Shown here piece after piece: positions 1 to 10,739 of a stretch of DNA of 64,000 bases. A model generated the notes under the pieces. That model did not search any database. It was given only the letters and a program-made list of their open reading frames with translations, and had not been told where the DNA came from. The DNA comes from Eutypa lata. Its lineage: Eukaryota > Ascomycota > Sordariomycetes > Xylariales > Diatrypaceae. A program made the position numbers and the translations under genes. Numbering within the stretch: position 1 is the stretch's first letter; each line of letters begins with the position of its first letter. The stretch is from NCBI GenBank assembly GCA_022661535.1, contig JAKULF010000004.1, positions 372,001-436,000 on the forward strand, written 5' to 3'.

Positions 1-551
1 GCATGGCATAGAACTGCATCCTGTGAAGACAAAACAGGAAGCGAGCGTAACGCGTCCATAGCCCTCAATATGTAGTGGACACTGAAAGTCGTACCCGTGT
101 CCATCGCAGCAGTGCCGGCTTGCAGTTGTTTTACCGTTATAGCACAAGCGAGAAAGGCATCCTTGAGCGATGGCAGCGCAGCTGGCAGTTGGACAGAGAA
201 TAACTGCTGCTGCAACCCAGCTTGAAAGCTCGGGCACGCAACATATTGGTCCAGGCTTCCCGGCTGGCTCAGGAGAAACATCAACAGCTCCTTTTCTTCT
301 GGTTGCAGGTTGGGAAGCATGTTCAAACATGCGTCAATGCTAGGTTTCAACGTCATTCCGGCCACAGAGTCTGTACGATGTGCCCTCCTACCCGCGGGCC
401 GCACCGGCCGCACTGTTGCACAAACCAAACCCAGCCTGTCACACCGTGCGCAGGGGGCGGAGGTCGACGCGCGCTCGCATCGTTCCTTGAGCTCGTAGCA
501 TCTGTCGCATGCAGTTCTCAGTTTCGGCTTCCTAGTTGCTGATGCCTCCAT
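1..551 (-). CDS. Zn2Cys6 transcription factor, N-terminal part, cut by the window edge
   Basis: Reading the minus strand from the ATG at 549-551, the frame stays open to base 1, giving about 183 residues with no stop. Residues 15-42 carry a fungal binuclear zinc cluster with spacing C-x2-C-x6-C-x8-C-x2-C-x6-C (starting CDRCYELKERC), the DNA-binding module of Gal4-type nuclear regulators. A short basic linker (RPAGRRAHR) follows, then a mostly helical region that I do not recognise. The gene starts downstream of the P450 on the same strand, with 476 bases between. Family knowledge: such regulators often sit in, and control, metabolite gene clusters, so regulation of the neighbouring P450 is a plausible inference, not shown here. 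The C-terminal part lies outside the window, and an intron beyond base 1 cannot be excluded. Confidence 0.88.
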   Translation of the reverse strand, partial: MEASATRKPKLRTACDRCYELKERCERASTSAPCARCDRLGLVCATVRPVRPAGRRAHRTDSVAGMTLKPSIDACLNMLPNLQPEEKELLMFLLSQPGSLDQYVACPSFQAGLQQQLFSVQLPAALPSLKDAFLACAITVKQLQAGTAAMDTGTTFSVHYILRAMDALRSLPVLSSQDAVLCH

Positions 552-1027
552 GCCGCTCGGAACCGGTGCTATTGAACATGGATATACAGAAATACAGAAA
601 CTAGCTCACACCGCTCCAGCTTCGCAGTCGGCTTATGCATAAGGGCTGACTTATTTGCCGGATGCCGCTTATCGATAAGAATATTTACCTAGGTTATGTA
701 AGCCTTTCCCTTGAAGACTACACTTGCTTGAAGACATGTCTAGATAGTAGGAATGGGCAATACCTAGCTCAGCCTGTTGCGCAGGCTTCGCAGTTATTAT
801 CTACTCCTCGGTGCACTATGAAAGTCGCTCGTACATCTCCGGCTTCGGATAGCTCCGTGTGCCACTAGCTCCGTGCTCCGTGTACCTCTAGCTCCGAGCA
901 GCTCCGTTACTTAATAGTAAATAATGCATATCATATTTTAGCTTTATAATGTTTCTAGCCATTATGAATAATGACAAAATATAAAGATCTGTATTTAACA
1001 CGCTTACTACTCTACCTATTCTTGTGG
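552..1027. other. Gap between zinc-cluster gene and P450, with short CTCCGTG-type repeats
   Basis: No gene seen. It must hold the promoter of the zinc-cluster gene and the 3' end of the P450 transcript. Around 851-907 the words AGCTCCG/CTCCGTG recur about five times in imperfect tandem. The stretch after 910 is AT-rich. Confidence 0.6.
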
Positions 1028-2899
1028 CTAAAGCGCCTTGCAGAAATCACCCCGCTCGCGGAATATCAGGTTCGGCCCCTGATGAGCCGCAACAAAGATA
1101 TCCTCCAACTGGTACTCGCCGGGCCTTCCCCTCCCGTCCGTCCCGCCCACCTTCCCGCCACCAACCTCCCCGGCCTTCCCCGGCGCGACTTCGAAGTCGA
1201 AGAACCACAGGGTGCGCGCCAGAGTCAGACTCGCCTCCATGTAGGCCATTGCCTTTCCAGCGCAGGAGCGATCGCCGATGAGGAACGGGACAAAGGCCTT
1301 GCGCATATTGGCGCGGGCCGTATTTTCCTCGGTGTCTGCTGCTACCCCTGCTGCTGCTGTTGTTGTCGTGATGCTGCTACTATCGGGAAGATCGTCCAGC
1401 CAACGCTCCGGCTTGAAGCTGAAGGCGTCCGGGAAGTACTCTTCGTTGTGCAGCAGCGAATACAAGCTGACGCCGACCTGGGTCCCTCGGGGAATAACAT
1501 GGCCGTCCACTATGAAGGGCTCTCTGCTGTCATCATTGGCGTCTTGCTCCCGCCACAGCGAGGTGAGCGAGGGTGGAGACATGCGGAGGGTCTCGTCGAT
1601 ACACGCCCGTAGGTACTTGCAGCTTTTCAGCTGAGGGCCTGCGTGGATCTCGTCTGCTGATTTAAAGATACGGCGTATTTCTGTGGCGAGGGCGTCATAG
1701 CAGGCGGGGTTCCGAGAGAGGTAGAAGAAGCAAGCACTCATGGCCGCTGCAGTCGTCGCACCACCTGTTTTGGAAATCTTTGTTTTAGCAATGGCGCTCA
1801 GGGTGGAGTTAATGGGCGCGGGTGCGAGTGTTATACCTGCCATGATGAAGAGAATGGCTTCTGGCCACAACTCGCCCACGTAAAGTCCCTCTTGCCCCTT
1901 GCCGATATAGTCAGCCACGACCGAGAATAGATCATGGTGAGCGTTCTTGTCCTGGGCCATCCGCGTCTTTATCATGGCCTGCACCGCATTGCCAAACTTG
2001 ATAACCTGCCCTTTACCGAGCCAAGCAAATATGTGCTCAAGGCGCGCGAAAGGCGAAAATTGCATGTAAGTACTAATGCGCCAACTCATAGCATCGATTA
2101 CCGGGGGTAAGAACCGGAAAGCATCACCTGTCTGGGTGGTCAAGGGATACCCGAAGGCGAGCAGTCCAACCACATCTACGCCGAGGCGTTGGCACCGCTC
2201 TGTCATGTCGACGGGACTCCCCTTTCGAGACGACGCAAGTAGAAGACGTAAGAAGACGTCGATTTGCGCTCCCATGGTGGGTTCGAAAGTACGCATCGAA
2301 CGCTCTGTGAGAACCTGGCCAATGAACTTCCGTTTTCGGCGGTGCTGGTCCTTGTCAATTACGTTGATGATGCTGGGGTATTTGGCTCTCAATTGGGATC
2401 TCCGGTATGCATGCCCCTTTGTCACTCTCGGATTAAGGTAGATATCTGACGCCATTAGTACGGACCTGGTGCGGGGAAAGGACATATGCTAGTTCTCTGG
2501 CCTCTTACCATGCAAGGCCGTTACAGTGTTGAACACAAGGCGGTTTGGCGCCTGCCTAACAACGGGACCTGTTATCCAACGCAACGTGGTTAGTAAGAGT
2601 TCCAGACACCGTTTTGATATTCTCACCGTAATCCTGGAAGTTTTGGTATGTGACGTGGTGAAGACGCTTCTTAAGAGCAAAATAGCCACCATAGGCATCC
2701 GTGAGCCTTGCAAATAGCGGCCCTGGGTAGTCGCGCAGAGGATGGAAGATCAGGCGAGAGCTCACGAGCAGAATACACTTCAGTAATTGATTAGCTGGGA
2801 CTTTCGCCTCAGACGTAGCTACAAGGTCTACTATACCCAGGGAACGATGATGTAGGCTGAATATGCCGCAGCCACCAATAGTACATCAGAGGGGCTCAT
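1028..2899 (-). CDS. Cytochrome P450 monooxygenase, five exons
   Basis: A heme-thiolate monooxygenase of the fungal microsomal type; the substrate is unknown. My model has exons 2837-2899, 2627-2777, 2509-2568, 1837-2445 and 1028-1764 (minus strand), 539 residues. Phases agree at every junction and the introns are 59, 58, 63 and 72 nt. The last intron is a multiple of three with no stop, so an unspliced reading would wrongly insert 24 residues in the I helix. Visible marks: hydrophobic N-terminal anchor (about 5-30), the HPLRDYPGP hinge, APNRLVF, the I helix AGGATT, the K-helix ETLR, FKPERW, and the heme loop PFLIGDRSCAG with the cysteine near residue 462. The usual acidic residue before the I-helix threonine is alanine here. 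The first exon encodes only the anchor and was chosen because it restores one and splices in phase. A serine/threonine/alanine-rich insert precedes the heme loop. It may share a pathway with the zinc-cluster regulator downstream. Confidence 0.9.
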
Positions 2900-4335
2900 G
2901 GCGTGTTGTCTGATTATCTGTAGGTTTACAGAAGATATTGGTTTGAAAGGAATAAATTCAAGGAGAAGTCGATTTGGAAGAATGCGAACGACAAGACAAT
3001 TACAGCGGCAATTGATTTAGCCCGAACCTAAGGCATGGAAGGTGTGAAGCATGGGAGTCGGTGCAAGGGGCTGTGAGAAGACATCATGATAGGCTCCGAA
3101 GCACGATACATCATACGAATTCAAATGCTAACTCCCTGGTGGCAGCAGCAAGTAGGCTCTAGAAGGCTTTGCAACTTGAATGCATGATGCGTGATAGTCA
3201 AGGCGTCATGGCCTTAACCCAACCTACAAAGTCTTCATACTGTATTAGACCTCTGGAGCTTGCAGCTGCAAAAGATAACGCTCATAACCTCTATTAATGT
3301 TGACACCTGCGGTTAATATTACCCTTGCAGATGGTTATTGGAGCTCAGGTTATATGTGTGTGTGAAGTGCTACGAAGTAAGACCAGAAGAATAGTTCGAG
3401 GAACAGATCTACCATCCCGTTGGAGTACTGTGCCCCCTCTTCTCCCTAGATCGTGTAGATCGTGAGCTACCAACTACATATACGATAACACATAACCGCA
3501 TACACGATAGCAAATAAGCATCCGTGGTTGGTGCCACAGTGCGGGGGCTGAAATTCATGATATGTTCACTTGTGGTTGCTTATCTTCCTCCCCTCCTTTC
3601 ATTCCGTTCACTATCTACTCAATTTGCCATATTAATCCCAAACTAGTTTTCCTTTTCCTCAAGAATTTCGTTTATTGGTTTGCGCTTATATACTTAAGGG
3701 TACTGAATCAGGGGGATATGTAGGTTAATGTCACCATGAGGTTGTAATTACAATGATTTCAGGAGATCAACTTTAGGGAATGGTGCATCGTTTGCTAAGG
3801 TTGCGAAGACGTGGTGTCATAGCGTACGGTTCTACCGAAATATACTCTTCATATCTTAGCCATGTTCCATGATGTACGTTATTAATCACCAGAAGCCAGC
3901 TGCAAAGATCTTGGGTTGCCCTAAGAGAAAATATCAATTGCGGCCAGTTGTGTATATGGTGGCTATTCCCCCTGTTTTCCTTCATGTGGATTAATTTCAT
4001 CGTAGGAAATGGGCTAATTAGCTCGATAATATTGGGTCCGAGGGCCGGCCAGACAGGGGGAGGCGCGTCTGCCTAGCCCGAGATCTAGGCAACTACAGGT
4101 CTTGGCATCGCTTTGCGCATCTCATCGACAAGCTAACGCGAATAAAGTCAAGTGAAATCTAAGGTCTTCCTACTATAATTATTAAGGGGCTCAAGAATTA
4201 GTTAAGACAGCAAAAGCTCACCATTGACAGAATCTGTATTAATATGATCCAATTGCCCGCTGGTTCATGCTCAGGAACAACCCTTCGTCCTATCCCCTTC
4301 AGTACATACATTGACAACCTTCCGCTTGTCAGAAA
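2900..4335. other. Intergenic region between divergent P450 and BRCT genes
   Basis: No gene supported. It must contain both promoters, since the P450 (minus) and the BRCT gene (plus) diverge from it. A 75-codon minus-strand reading frame at 3773-4000 has no recognisable motif, and I do not call it. Confidence 0.5.
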
Positions 4336-5427
4336 ATGGCTTCAACACACGATCTCATGCCAATCAGCACCAGCATGCATCCCAAGAACAGACACAATGC
4401 TGGAATGACAAAGGGCGACACAGTCCCTGCCCCGCCGGCCCCTGCAGGGTCTCTGTACGTTGTCACGTCGTACATCTGGGATGACCAGTATTGGCTGGAA
4501 GGCCTGCGGCCGCCCGAGGTCTATGCCTCAGCCGCGTCAGCGAACGAGGCTGCACGCAAGATGATGGATCGGTATGCCGAGATGCTGAATGAGCTTGGTG
4601 ATGCTGATGACTTCAAATTCGAGCACAACGGGGACCAGGAGTGTGGGGATGTAGGGCTCTACAATGGAAAGTTGGTCTGGAGGGAAGACCATACCGCGGC
4701 TGAGATACGGGTCTTCAGGGTTAATGGGCCAGAGGGTATGAGTCAGCCCGAGAAGACGGGAACGAAACGTGAGAGGAGAAATGGTAGCAAAGTCAAGGTT
4801 GAACGGTCTGATAACGGCGAAGATGAGGATGTAGAGGATGAGGACGATGGAGCCAACGATAACGAGGAGGAAGAGAAAGAGGAAGATGCAAAGCCTGCCT
4901 CAAAGCGGTCTAGAAGGCTTCCGTCAAGATCCAAAACCGCAACCACATCCTCAGCTTCCACCTCCGGTCCCGGCAAGGGCGGCAAAGGCAAGACAGCAGC
5001 GCCGGCCAAAACAGCAGTACAGACCTCGACGTACCGGAAGAAGATCCCGGAGGGGAAGCCGAACTGCCTCAAGGGCCTGAAGATCCTCTTCACGGGCACG
5101 TTCGAGACGATGGACCGCAAGACGTCGATCGCGACGGCGGCGAAGTACGGCGCCGAGGTCATTACCAAGCTCGAGGAGACGGACTACATCGTCGTGGGCC
5201 TGCGCGCCGGCCCGAAGAAGCTCCAGGAGATCAACGAGAAGGAGCTCGAGACCATCAGCGAGGAGGAGTTCTTCCAGATCCTCGAGAACGGCGTGAGCAG
5301 GGAGAAGAGGGAGCGGATGGCTTCGCGGCGGCGCGCGGACGAGGAAGAAGGGGAGGGCGAGGAGAGCGATTCAGGTGGTGATGCTGCGGCAAGGGGTAGG
5401 TGGCGAAGGAAGAGGGCTAAGCGCTAG
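4336..5427 (+). CDS. BRCT-domain nuclear protein with acidic/basic linker
   Basis: A single-exon gene of 363 residues. Residues about 40-135 form a compact, unrecognised N-terminal region that starts with a SLYVVTSYIWDDQYW stretch. A low-complexity linker (about 140-235) has a strongly acidic block and then lysine/serine-rich blocks resembling nuclear localisation signals. A BRCT fold follows at about 240-320: LKGLKILFTGTFE, then KYGAEVITKLEETDYIVVG and ISEEEFFQIL. This resembles the single BRCT of replication factor C large subunit and NAD-dependent ligases, but no clamp-loader or ligase domain is present. The tail is again highly charged and ends in basic residues. BRCT domains bind phosphopeptides or DNA ends, so a chromatin or DNA-repair role is inferred only. 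The ATG used is the first in frame. Codon use is markedly more GC-rich over the BRCT part. Confidence 0.85.
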   Translation: MASTHDLMPISTSMHPKNRHNAGMTKGDTVPAPPAPAGSLYVVTSYIWDDQYWLEGLRPPEVYASAASANEAARKMMDRYAEMLNELGDADDFKFEHNGDQECGDVGLYNGKLVWREDHTAAEIRVFRVNGPEGMSQPEKTGTKRERRNGSKVKVERSDNGEDEDVEDEDDGANDNEEEEKEEDAKPASKRSRRLPSRSKTATTSSASTSGPGKGGKGKTAAPAKTAVQTSTYRKKIPEGKPNCLKGLKILFTGTFETMDRKTSIATAAKYGAEVITKLEETDYIVVGLRAGPKKLQEINEKELETISEEEFFQILENGVSREKRERMASRRRADEEEGEGEESDSGGDAAARGRWRRKRAKR

Positions 5428-6040
5428 GCCGGGATGTGGTGATATCTCTAGGAAGACTCGTGATGCCTCTTGTTGTCTGTATTTCTATTATCCACATTGG
5501 GGAGACGAATTCACTTTATTCAACTAAATTTGGCAAGTTGATTTCTGTCCGCATCATCTTCGGTCCGGATGTGAAACACATTCTCACCAGGTCTGCTGTT
5601 TCCATCATAGCTTGGGTGTGCCATGAAATATGTGCACTATCAGAAACGGGCGTACTCCCAGTCTGGGCACTCAAGCCTCAGAAACCGGATCATGTTGGGC
5701 CAGGCACCGCCATCCACTTCGATCTTGATATGGAATGGATCTAGATTTACCGGCAACAACTACACAGTCCAAGTGAGTTTCGGCGTATAATGAACTGCTG
5801 CCGCGAGTAGACGAAGTTTCCTAATGGTCTCTAATTCACGACAAAGCCAACCCTTGGCAAGGCCCAGATGGCCGGGGAATCCAAGAATATGCAATCCTTC
5901 GAGATGACTGGTTGGATCGAGTTACCGGGCCTTAAGCGCCGGGCTACAGTTTCTTGGACCTTCCTCTCCGCCCTGGAGGGAGGCTGGCGATAGTCTGACG
6001 AGGACAGACTCGAGAATGAGGCATATGGTGAGTAGGGAGT
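5428..6040. other. Short gap after the BRCT gene, holding a decayed coding fragment
   Basis: No intact gene. The minus-strand fragment at 5640-5921 is described separately. A 102-codon plus-strand frame at 5436-5744 overlaps that fragment and shows no motif. Confidence 0.5.
5640..5921 (-). pseudogene. Decayed protein fragment with one internal TAG stop
   Basis: One minus-strand frame of 94 codons reads like real protein on both sides of a single TAG (plus-strand bases 5760-5762). Before the stop it includes LEGLHILGFPGHLGLAKGW and a leucine/arginine-rich helix. After it comes FHIKIEVDGGAWPNMI, then a normal TGA at 5640-5642. Upstream the frame meets a TAA and I find no start. The composition (hydrophobic strands, GLA and RRL-type helices) resembles the C-terminal halves of lineage-expanded fungal proteins that follow an F-box-like head. 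I do not recognise the family. It could instead be the last exon of an unrecognised spliced gene, with the TAG in an unseen intron. The fragment sits just downstream of the NACHT gene on the same strand. Confidence 0.35.
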
Positions 6041-9000
6041 TCAAACCGCTTCATGCTGTCCTCTCACCAAACTCCATTCATGACTTTCGTCCTGACAATG
6101 CAAGCCAAACTCAAAGCATTCCATGCAAATATCAAAATTACCACCATCACAGAGTGCGCAATTATAGCTGCCGCAATCCTCGCGAAGATTCAGTGTGCAG
6201 ATATCACACCAAGCAAATGCGTCCCTCGATATAGCCGGCTTGAAGACCACGCTTTCATCGCCTGCATCATTTGATACAAATGCCGGGTTAGCATAGTGAT
6301 TAATAAGGTCCACCAGTCGAGAATTTCCACTTTTTCTTGCCCACATCTGTACAGTTCTACCGAAAACATCCGTAGAATGGAAGGTTGTAACATCAAAAGA
6401 GAGTAAAGCACTTGCTACCCCCTCGTCTCCATGTCGTGAAGCTACAAATAATGGTGTAGCACCGTAGCGGTCTTTGATGCGAACATCGGTAGGACTTTTT
6501 AATAGTAAGAAGTGTAGGATATCAAGTTGACCACTCCTAGCGGCAAGAAAAAGGGGGGTGCGACCATTATTATCCTGTTGTGAGACATTAATAGAAGTGT
6601 TTTGGCATAATACCCTTGCTACTTCCAAATGGCCGTTAATTGCAGCAATATGGAGCGGTGTCCATCCGCTCTTGTTCGTGATCGCCCAATCGGCCCCCTT
6701 TTCGAGAAGCAGCTTGACCACGTCCACGTGTCCGCTGTCTGAAGCAGAGTTAAGTGGTGTCCATCCATTGTTATTCGCGGTTGCCCAATCGGCCCCCTTC
6801 TCTAGAAGCAGCTTGACTACGTCCACGTGTCCGCTGTCTGAAGCAGAGTTAAGTGGTGTCCATCCATTGTTATTCGCGGTCGCCCAATCGGCCCCTTTTT
6901 CGAGAAGCAGCTTGACCACCTTTGTGTGTCCGTTTTTTGAAGCAAAGTTGAGTGGTGTCCATCCGTTATTTGCAATCGTCCAGTCAGCCCCCTTCTCGAG
7001 AAGCAGCTTAACCACTTCTACATGTCCGTTGTCTGAAGCAAAGTTAAGTGGTGTCCATCCACTGTTACTTGCGGTCGCCCAATCGGCCCCTTTTTCGAGA
7101 AGCAGCTTGACCACCTTTGTGTGTCCGTTGTTTGAAGCAAAGTTGAGTGGCGTCCATCCGTCTTTAGCCACGATCGTACAGTTAGCGCCTTTCTGAAGAA
7201 AGAGCTTAACGATATTAACGTGGCCCCAACGTGAAGCTATATACAACGGTGTACGTCCCTCATTACTAGATTTACTAATATCTGCATCCATTTCTAACAA
7301 GTATTGTACTAGGTCATGCCGTCCTTTATATACAGCAGCAAGAAGCGCCGTCCGCCCAGATTCGTCAACGTCATCAATCTCGACGCCGACATGTTTGATC
7401 AAGTCATCGACTATGTCTTGTAGGCCAAGAAGCGAAGCGTAAAATAATCGACTGGCTGATGTGATCACGCCTCGGTATTGTAACATTCGAGACTGGGGCT
7501 GTACAGCATCGTATTGTCTTCTCCACGCCTCCCAGTTGTCGTTTGGTGGGCGAAAAAATGAGATCATGAGCTTACGGACCGCGGCATAATTAGAGCCATC
7601 ACTCTTAGCATGCTTGTACCAAGAATCCGCAGCATAGTCCCGAAAGCTCCGTCCTATAGTGCCAATTGTCGTTCCATGCTGTGTGCTGTCCCATAAGCCT
7701 GAGGTTCCTATATAACGTAGGCACGTTTCAGCAAGAACATTGTTTTGAACCAGCTCGTTTGAAAACGTCAGACTACTATTTGCTATCAACTGACTCGCCG
7801 GAACCGGTAGCTTCAGGAGTATATATTGCCTCACTGTGAAGTGTGTGAGATGTAGAGTTCTCGATCCTAGATCATCTGCTGAGGCCGCCTCCCTGGTTTC
7901 AACGAGAGATGCGCAGAGTTCCAGGATCTCCGTTCTGACATAGTGTTCATCAACTTCATCTGGCAGTTCGTCTTCGAGATCATCAATGTCCTCAGAATCA
8001 GTTAAGACCAAAGCTCCTGTCATCTCGAGGATTGTGATTGGGCGTAGACCAAAGGCTACCCATCTCAGGATCGCTAATGCTCGAGCTCTATCATTGCTCC
8101 GCTCTATGATCCTTTCCCAATTTCGATCATAGAGGTTACTAAGCTCTGTAGGGCCGTGGTCTACAATCCGTTCCAGTTGTTTTTGGCTCTTTCCCTCACG
8201 TATGTCATCTTCCAAAAGCCTAATCCTTAAGAACATGGAATCGCAACGGTCGACAATCCGGTCAGCGATTGCAGCTCTCATCGTTATGCTCTTATTATTC
8301 AACTTCTGGTCCACGATATTGTGAGCAAGCTTGGTGGCATCCGATCTCACATCAGCCGGTGTCATCTTGTATTCAAGCGGTTCAGTTTCCATACTGTTTG
8401 AACTATCTTCGAAGAAGCCGTTTCGGATGTCCTGGTCTTCACGACTGACTACAAGCATTCGTGAATTGGTGCTAGAAATGGCTTGAGTAGTCATGCGAAT
8501 GAATGAGGTGAGGGTATTGCTGTGCCTCGTAGACCAGCTTCCTTTTGAGGAGCATTCATCCAACCCATCCACGATGAAAGTGCAGTTTGGAACTCTTTGA
8601 ACCATTTCTCGAAATAATTCCGTCACCTCACTCGATGATATGGGCTGTCCTTCGTGGATCTCGAACTTCTCATAGGCCAAGTCGAAAGCATCTCTACTTT
8701 GTAATGCTACTTGGGATATCCAGGATCGAATGACCGAGAAAGGATCCGCCCTATCTTTTAGATCCGCAGAGAAAAAGAAACTCGCCAAAATGAATTGGGC
8801 CTGGGCTTTAAGGTGTTGTACGACTCTAGCACTTAAGACCGTTTTCCCATAACCGGCAGGCCCATTGATCCATAACACCTTGGCACGCCCCAACACGAAA
8901 TTGGGAGACTCCCAGTTGCGGAATTCGTCACGATTCAATATCCAATCACAAGTATCAGGGAGTCTCTTTTGAATAGAATCAGCATACGTAGCGTTCGTAA

Positions 9001-9728
9001 AAGAAGCGCAGAGCCAGGCATCCAGGTCCTTCCTTATATTCCCTATAAATGTGAGCCTCGAGCAAAAGAATGCCAAGGAGTTGCTTACGCTCAATCTGCT
9101 TTTCTATATTCAACAAGATCCGCTGTGAATTAAGGTGACGTAATGTATTGTCGATGCCACTGGCGGATCTGGAACACGTGTTATTACCAGAGGAAATAAT
9201 TCCGCGGAATGCTTGTCCCGAACTTTCGGGAGGGACCAAGGCGCGCAAGCTTCCCACCAAGCTTCCAAACTGCTGTGAAAGGGCAAGAAACCTGGCCTTA
9301 TGCCGTAAAGTCCATTCTATTTTGGTTTTATGCGATGCGACTCCTCGAAACTTCTGAAGTCGTATGCCTCGTGAGTTGTTAGGTTTGCTCCCAGAGCTCA
9401 TTGAATCTGAGCCGTTCCATTGACCTGATGGTCCATCCTCAAAATCGGTCGTAATGTCTTGGATGATAGCAAATATTTTCCGTATAGCTAGTAAAGTCTC
9501 CGTGTCGTTGAGGTTTTCATGGTGGTTATTGCCAAGGCTTTCGCCGTCGAAACCAACGGCTTCGCCCCATTGCTTGAACAACAGTTTGTCGGCATCAAAC
9601 TGAGAAATGAGGGCGCGCGAGTCCAGATCAAAGTTTTTGTAAGAGTCGATCCGTTCTACAACTTCCAGGCAGGCGCTGAATAGTCCTGCTAGTCCTACAA
9701 CACCAACCCCCAAACCTGCTATTTCCAT
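6041..9728 (-). CDS. HeLo-NACHT-ankyrin-ZZ NLR-like protein, two exons
   Basis: Exons 9089-9728 and 6041-9042 are joined by a 46-nt phase-1 intron (GTAAGC...TTATAG), giving 1213 residues. Residues 1-210 look like a HeLo domain (start MEIAGLGVGVVGLAGLF, helical throughout), the membrane-targeting, cell-death-inducing module of HET-S-type proteins. A NACHT-type NTPase follows, with Walker A GPAGYGKT at about 274-281 and Walker B FIVDGLDEC at about 369-377. About twelve ankyrin repeats fill residues 745-1140. The C-terminal 56 residues form a ZZ-type zinc finger (CDIC...CALC...DICMEC...H). Five or six central repeats share the WTPLN core and are nearly identical, as in fungal NLRs whose sensor repeats are recombining and under selection. 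Inferred role: allorecognition or immune-like sensing with HeLo as effector, acting in the cytosol and at the plasma membrane. The ZZ finger after the ankyrins is unusual. All key residues are present, so the gene looks intact. Confidence 0.9.
6684..7180 (-). repeat. Tandem 99-bp coding repeats (ankyrin array)
   Basis: Units start at 6684, 6783 and 6882 (99-bp spacing). The next is 96 bp long (one codon lost), starting a further unit near 6978, and two or three more divergent units follow. The first two units differ at about 4 of 99 bases by eye. Each encodes one 33-residue ankyrin repeat with the WTPLN...ASD.GH.VVKLLLEKGADW core. Confidence 0.9.
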
Positions 9729-10739
9729 TGTCGCGTCCCGTGTTTTGTTAAGGTAGAATGGTAAAATGGTGAAGAGATAGATGCACCTGTGGCTTACAGT
9801 ATCGTGAGATTTGTATGTGGGATTCTGATCACTTAAAACAACGTCAAGTCAGAGCCTTGCGGTGAGAAAAGAGCCCCACGTCGGTAGTATGACAGGTTTC
9901 CGCTGCGCCTGAAGGTGCCTTCGGCCAATGATGTGGCTTTCAGCATATCGAGGTTGCATACTTGGCTGGTGGCTGGGTCGACACAGCCAAGCAGCCGAGG
10001 ATTCGCTGCGGCATGACCATGCCGTCATCGAAATACGATTGGCCGATGCCACCTAAAATACGCTAACATCTGCTGCAGGACGTAATAAGGCCCTCGTCAA
10101 ATGCTTCCGGTGCTCCCTAAAGAGATCAAGGGAAACAGTCAGAAGTTTGGAGAACTATAAGTAGAGTCAACGTCAGCTAAGGTCAGAGGAAGATATATGC
10201 AGCTATTATTCATGTACTTTGGTAGGCGCGACCGTGTCGTTACGTATTTAACTATTCCACCTGGGCCGGGACCACATCGGGTAGAAACTTAGAAAATACA
10301 ACATCGCTTTACCTACAAACTACATTTCTTGGAATCAACTTGCTTAAATCCTGCATCACTAGCTATCTCACCTATCACATTGGGTAACTAAGTAACTACG
10401 TCGGTACCTACAGCTAAACTCTAGCCTCTACTTACAATGTAGGTAATCTTCCAGTCTACCAATCTGCCAATGTTCTTTCCATCACATGTATGTTTGCCAC
10501 CTTCGTACTATCACATCCCAAAGCTCGTACATACTGACAGGTGATTACGCAATATCTGAAAGACTCGAAGCACTCAAAGCATTTGGAGCACTTGAAAGGC
10601 CTCAATGTTATGAATGATTTGAAAGGCCTGAAGATATCGGACACGGCTCTCTCTAAGTGTAATCTGGGACACTGTCAACAACATTCATTCAGCCTTCAAA
10701 TATAACTAGTTCTACCAGTCAAATGATACCACGGCTTGA

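Noticed and set aside
971..1612. Plus-strand frame of 213 codons over the P450
   Set aside because: Exactly antisense to the P450 heme and PERF region, with no family motif; a shadow of the real gene.
3773..4000. Minus-strand frame of 75 codons
   Set aside because: No recognisable motif; lies in AT-rich DNA between divergent promoters.
6558..7196. Plus-strand repetitive frame of 212 codons
   Set aside because: Antisense of the 99-bp ankyrin repeats; its apparent repeats come from the opposite strand.
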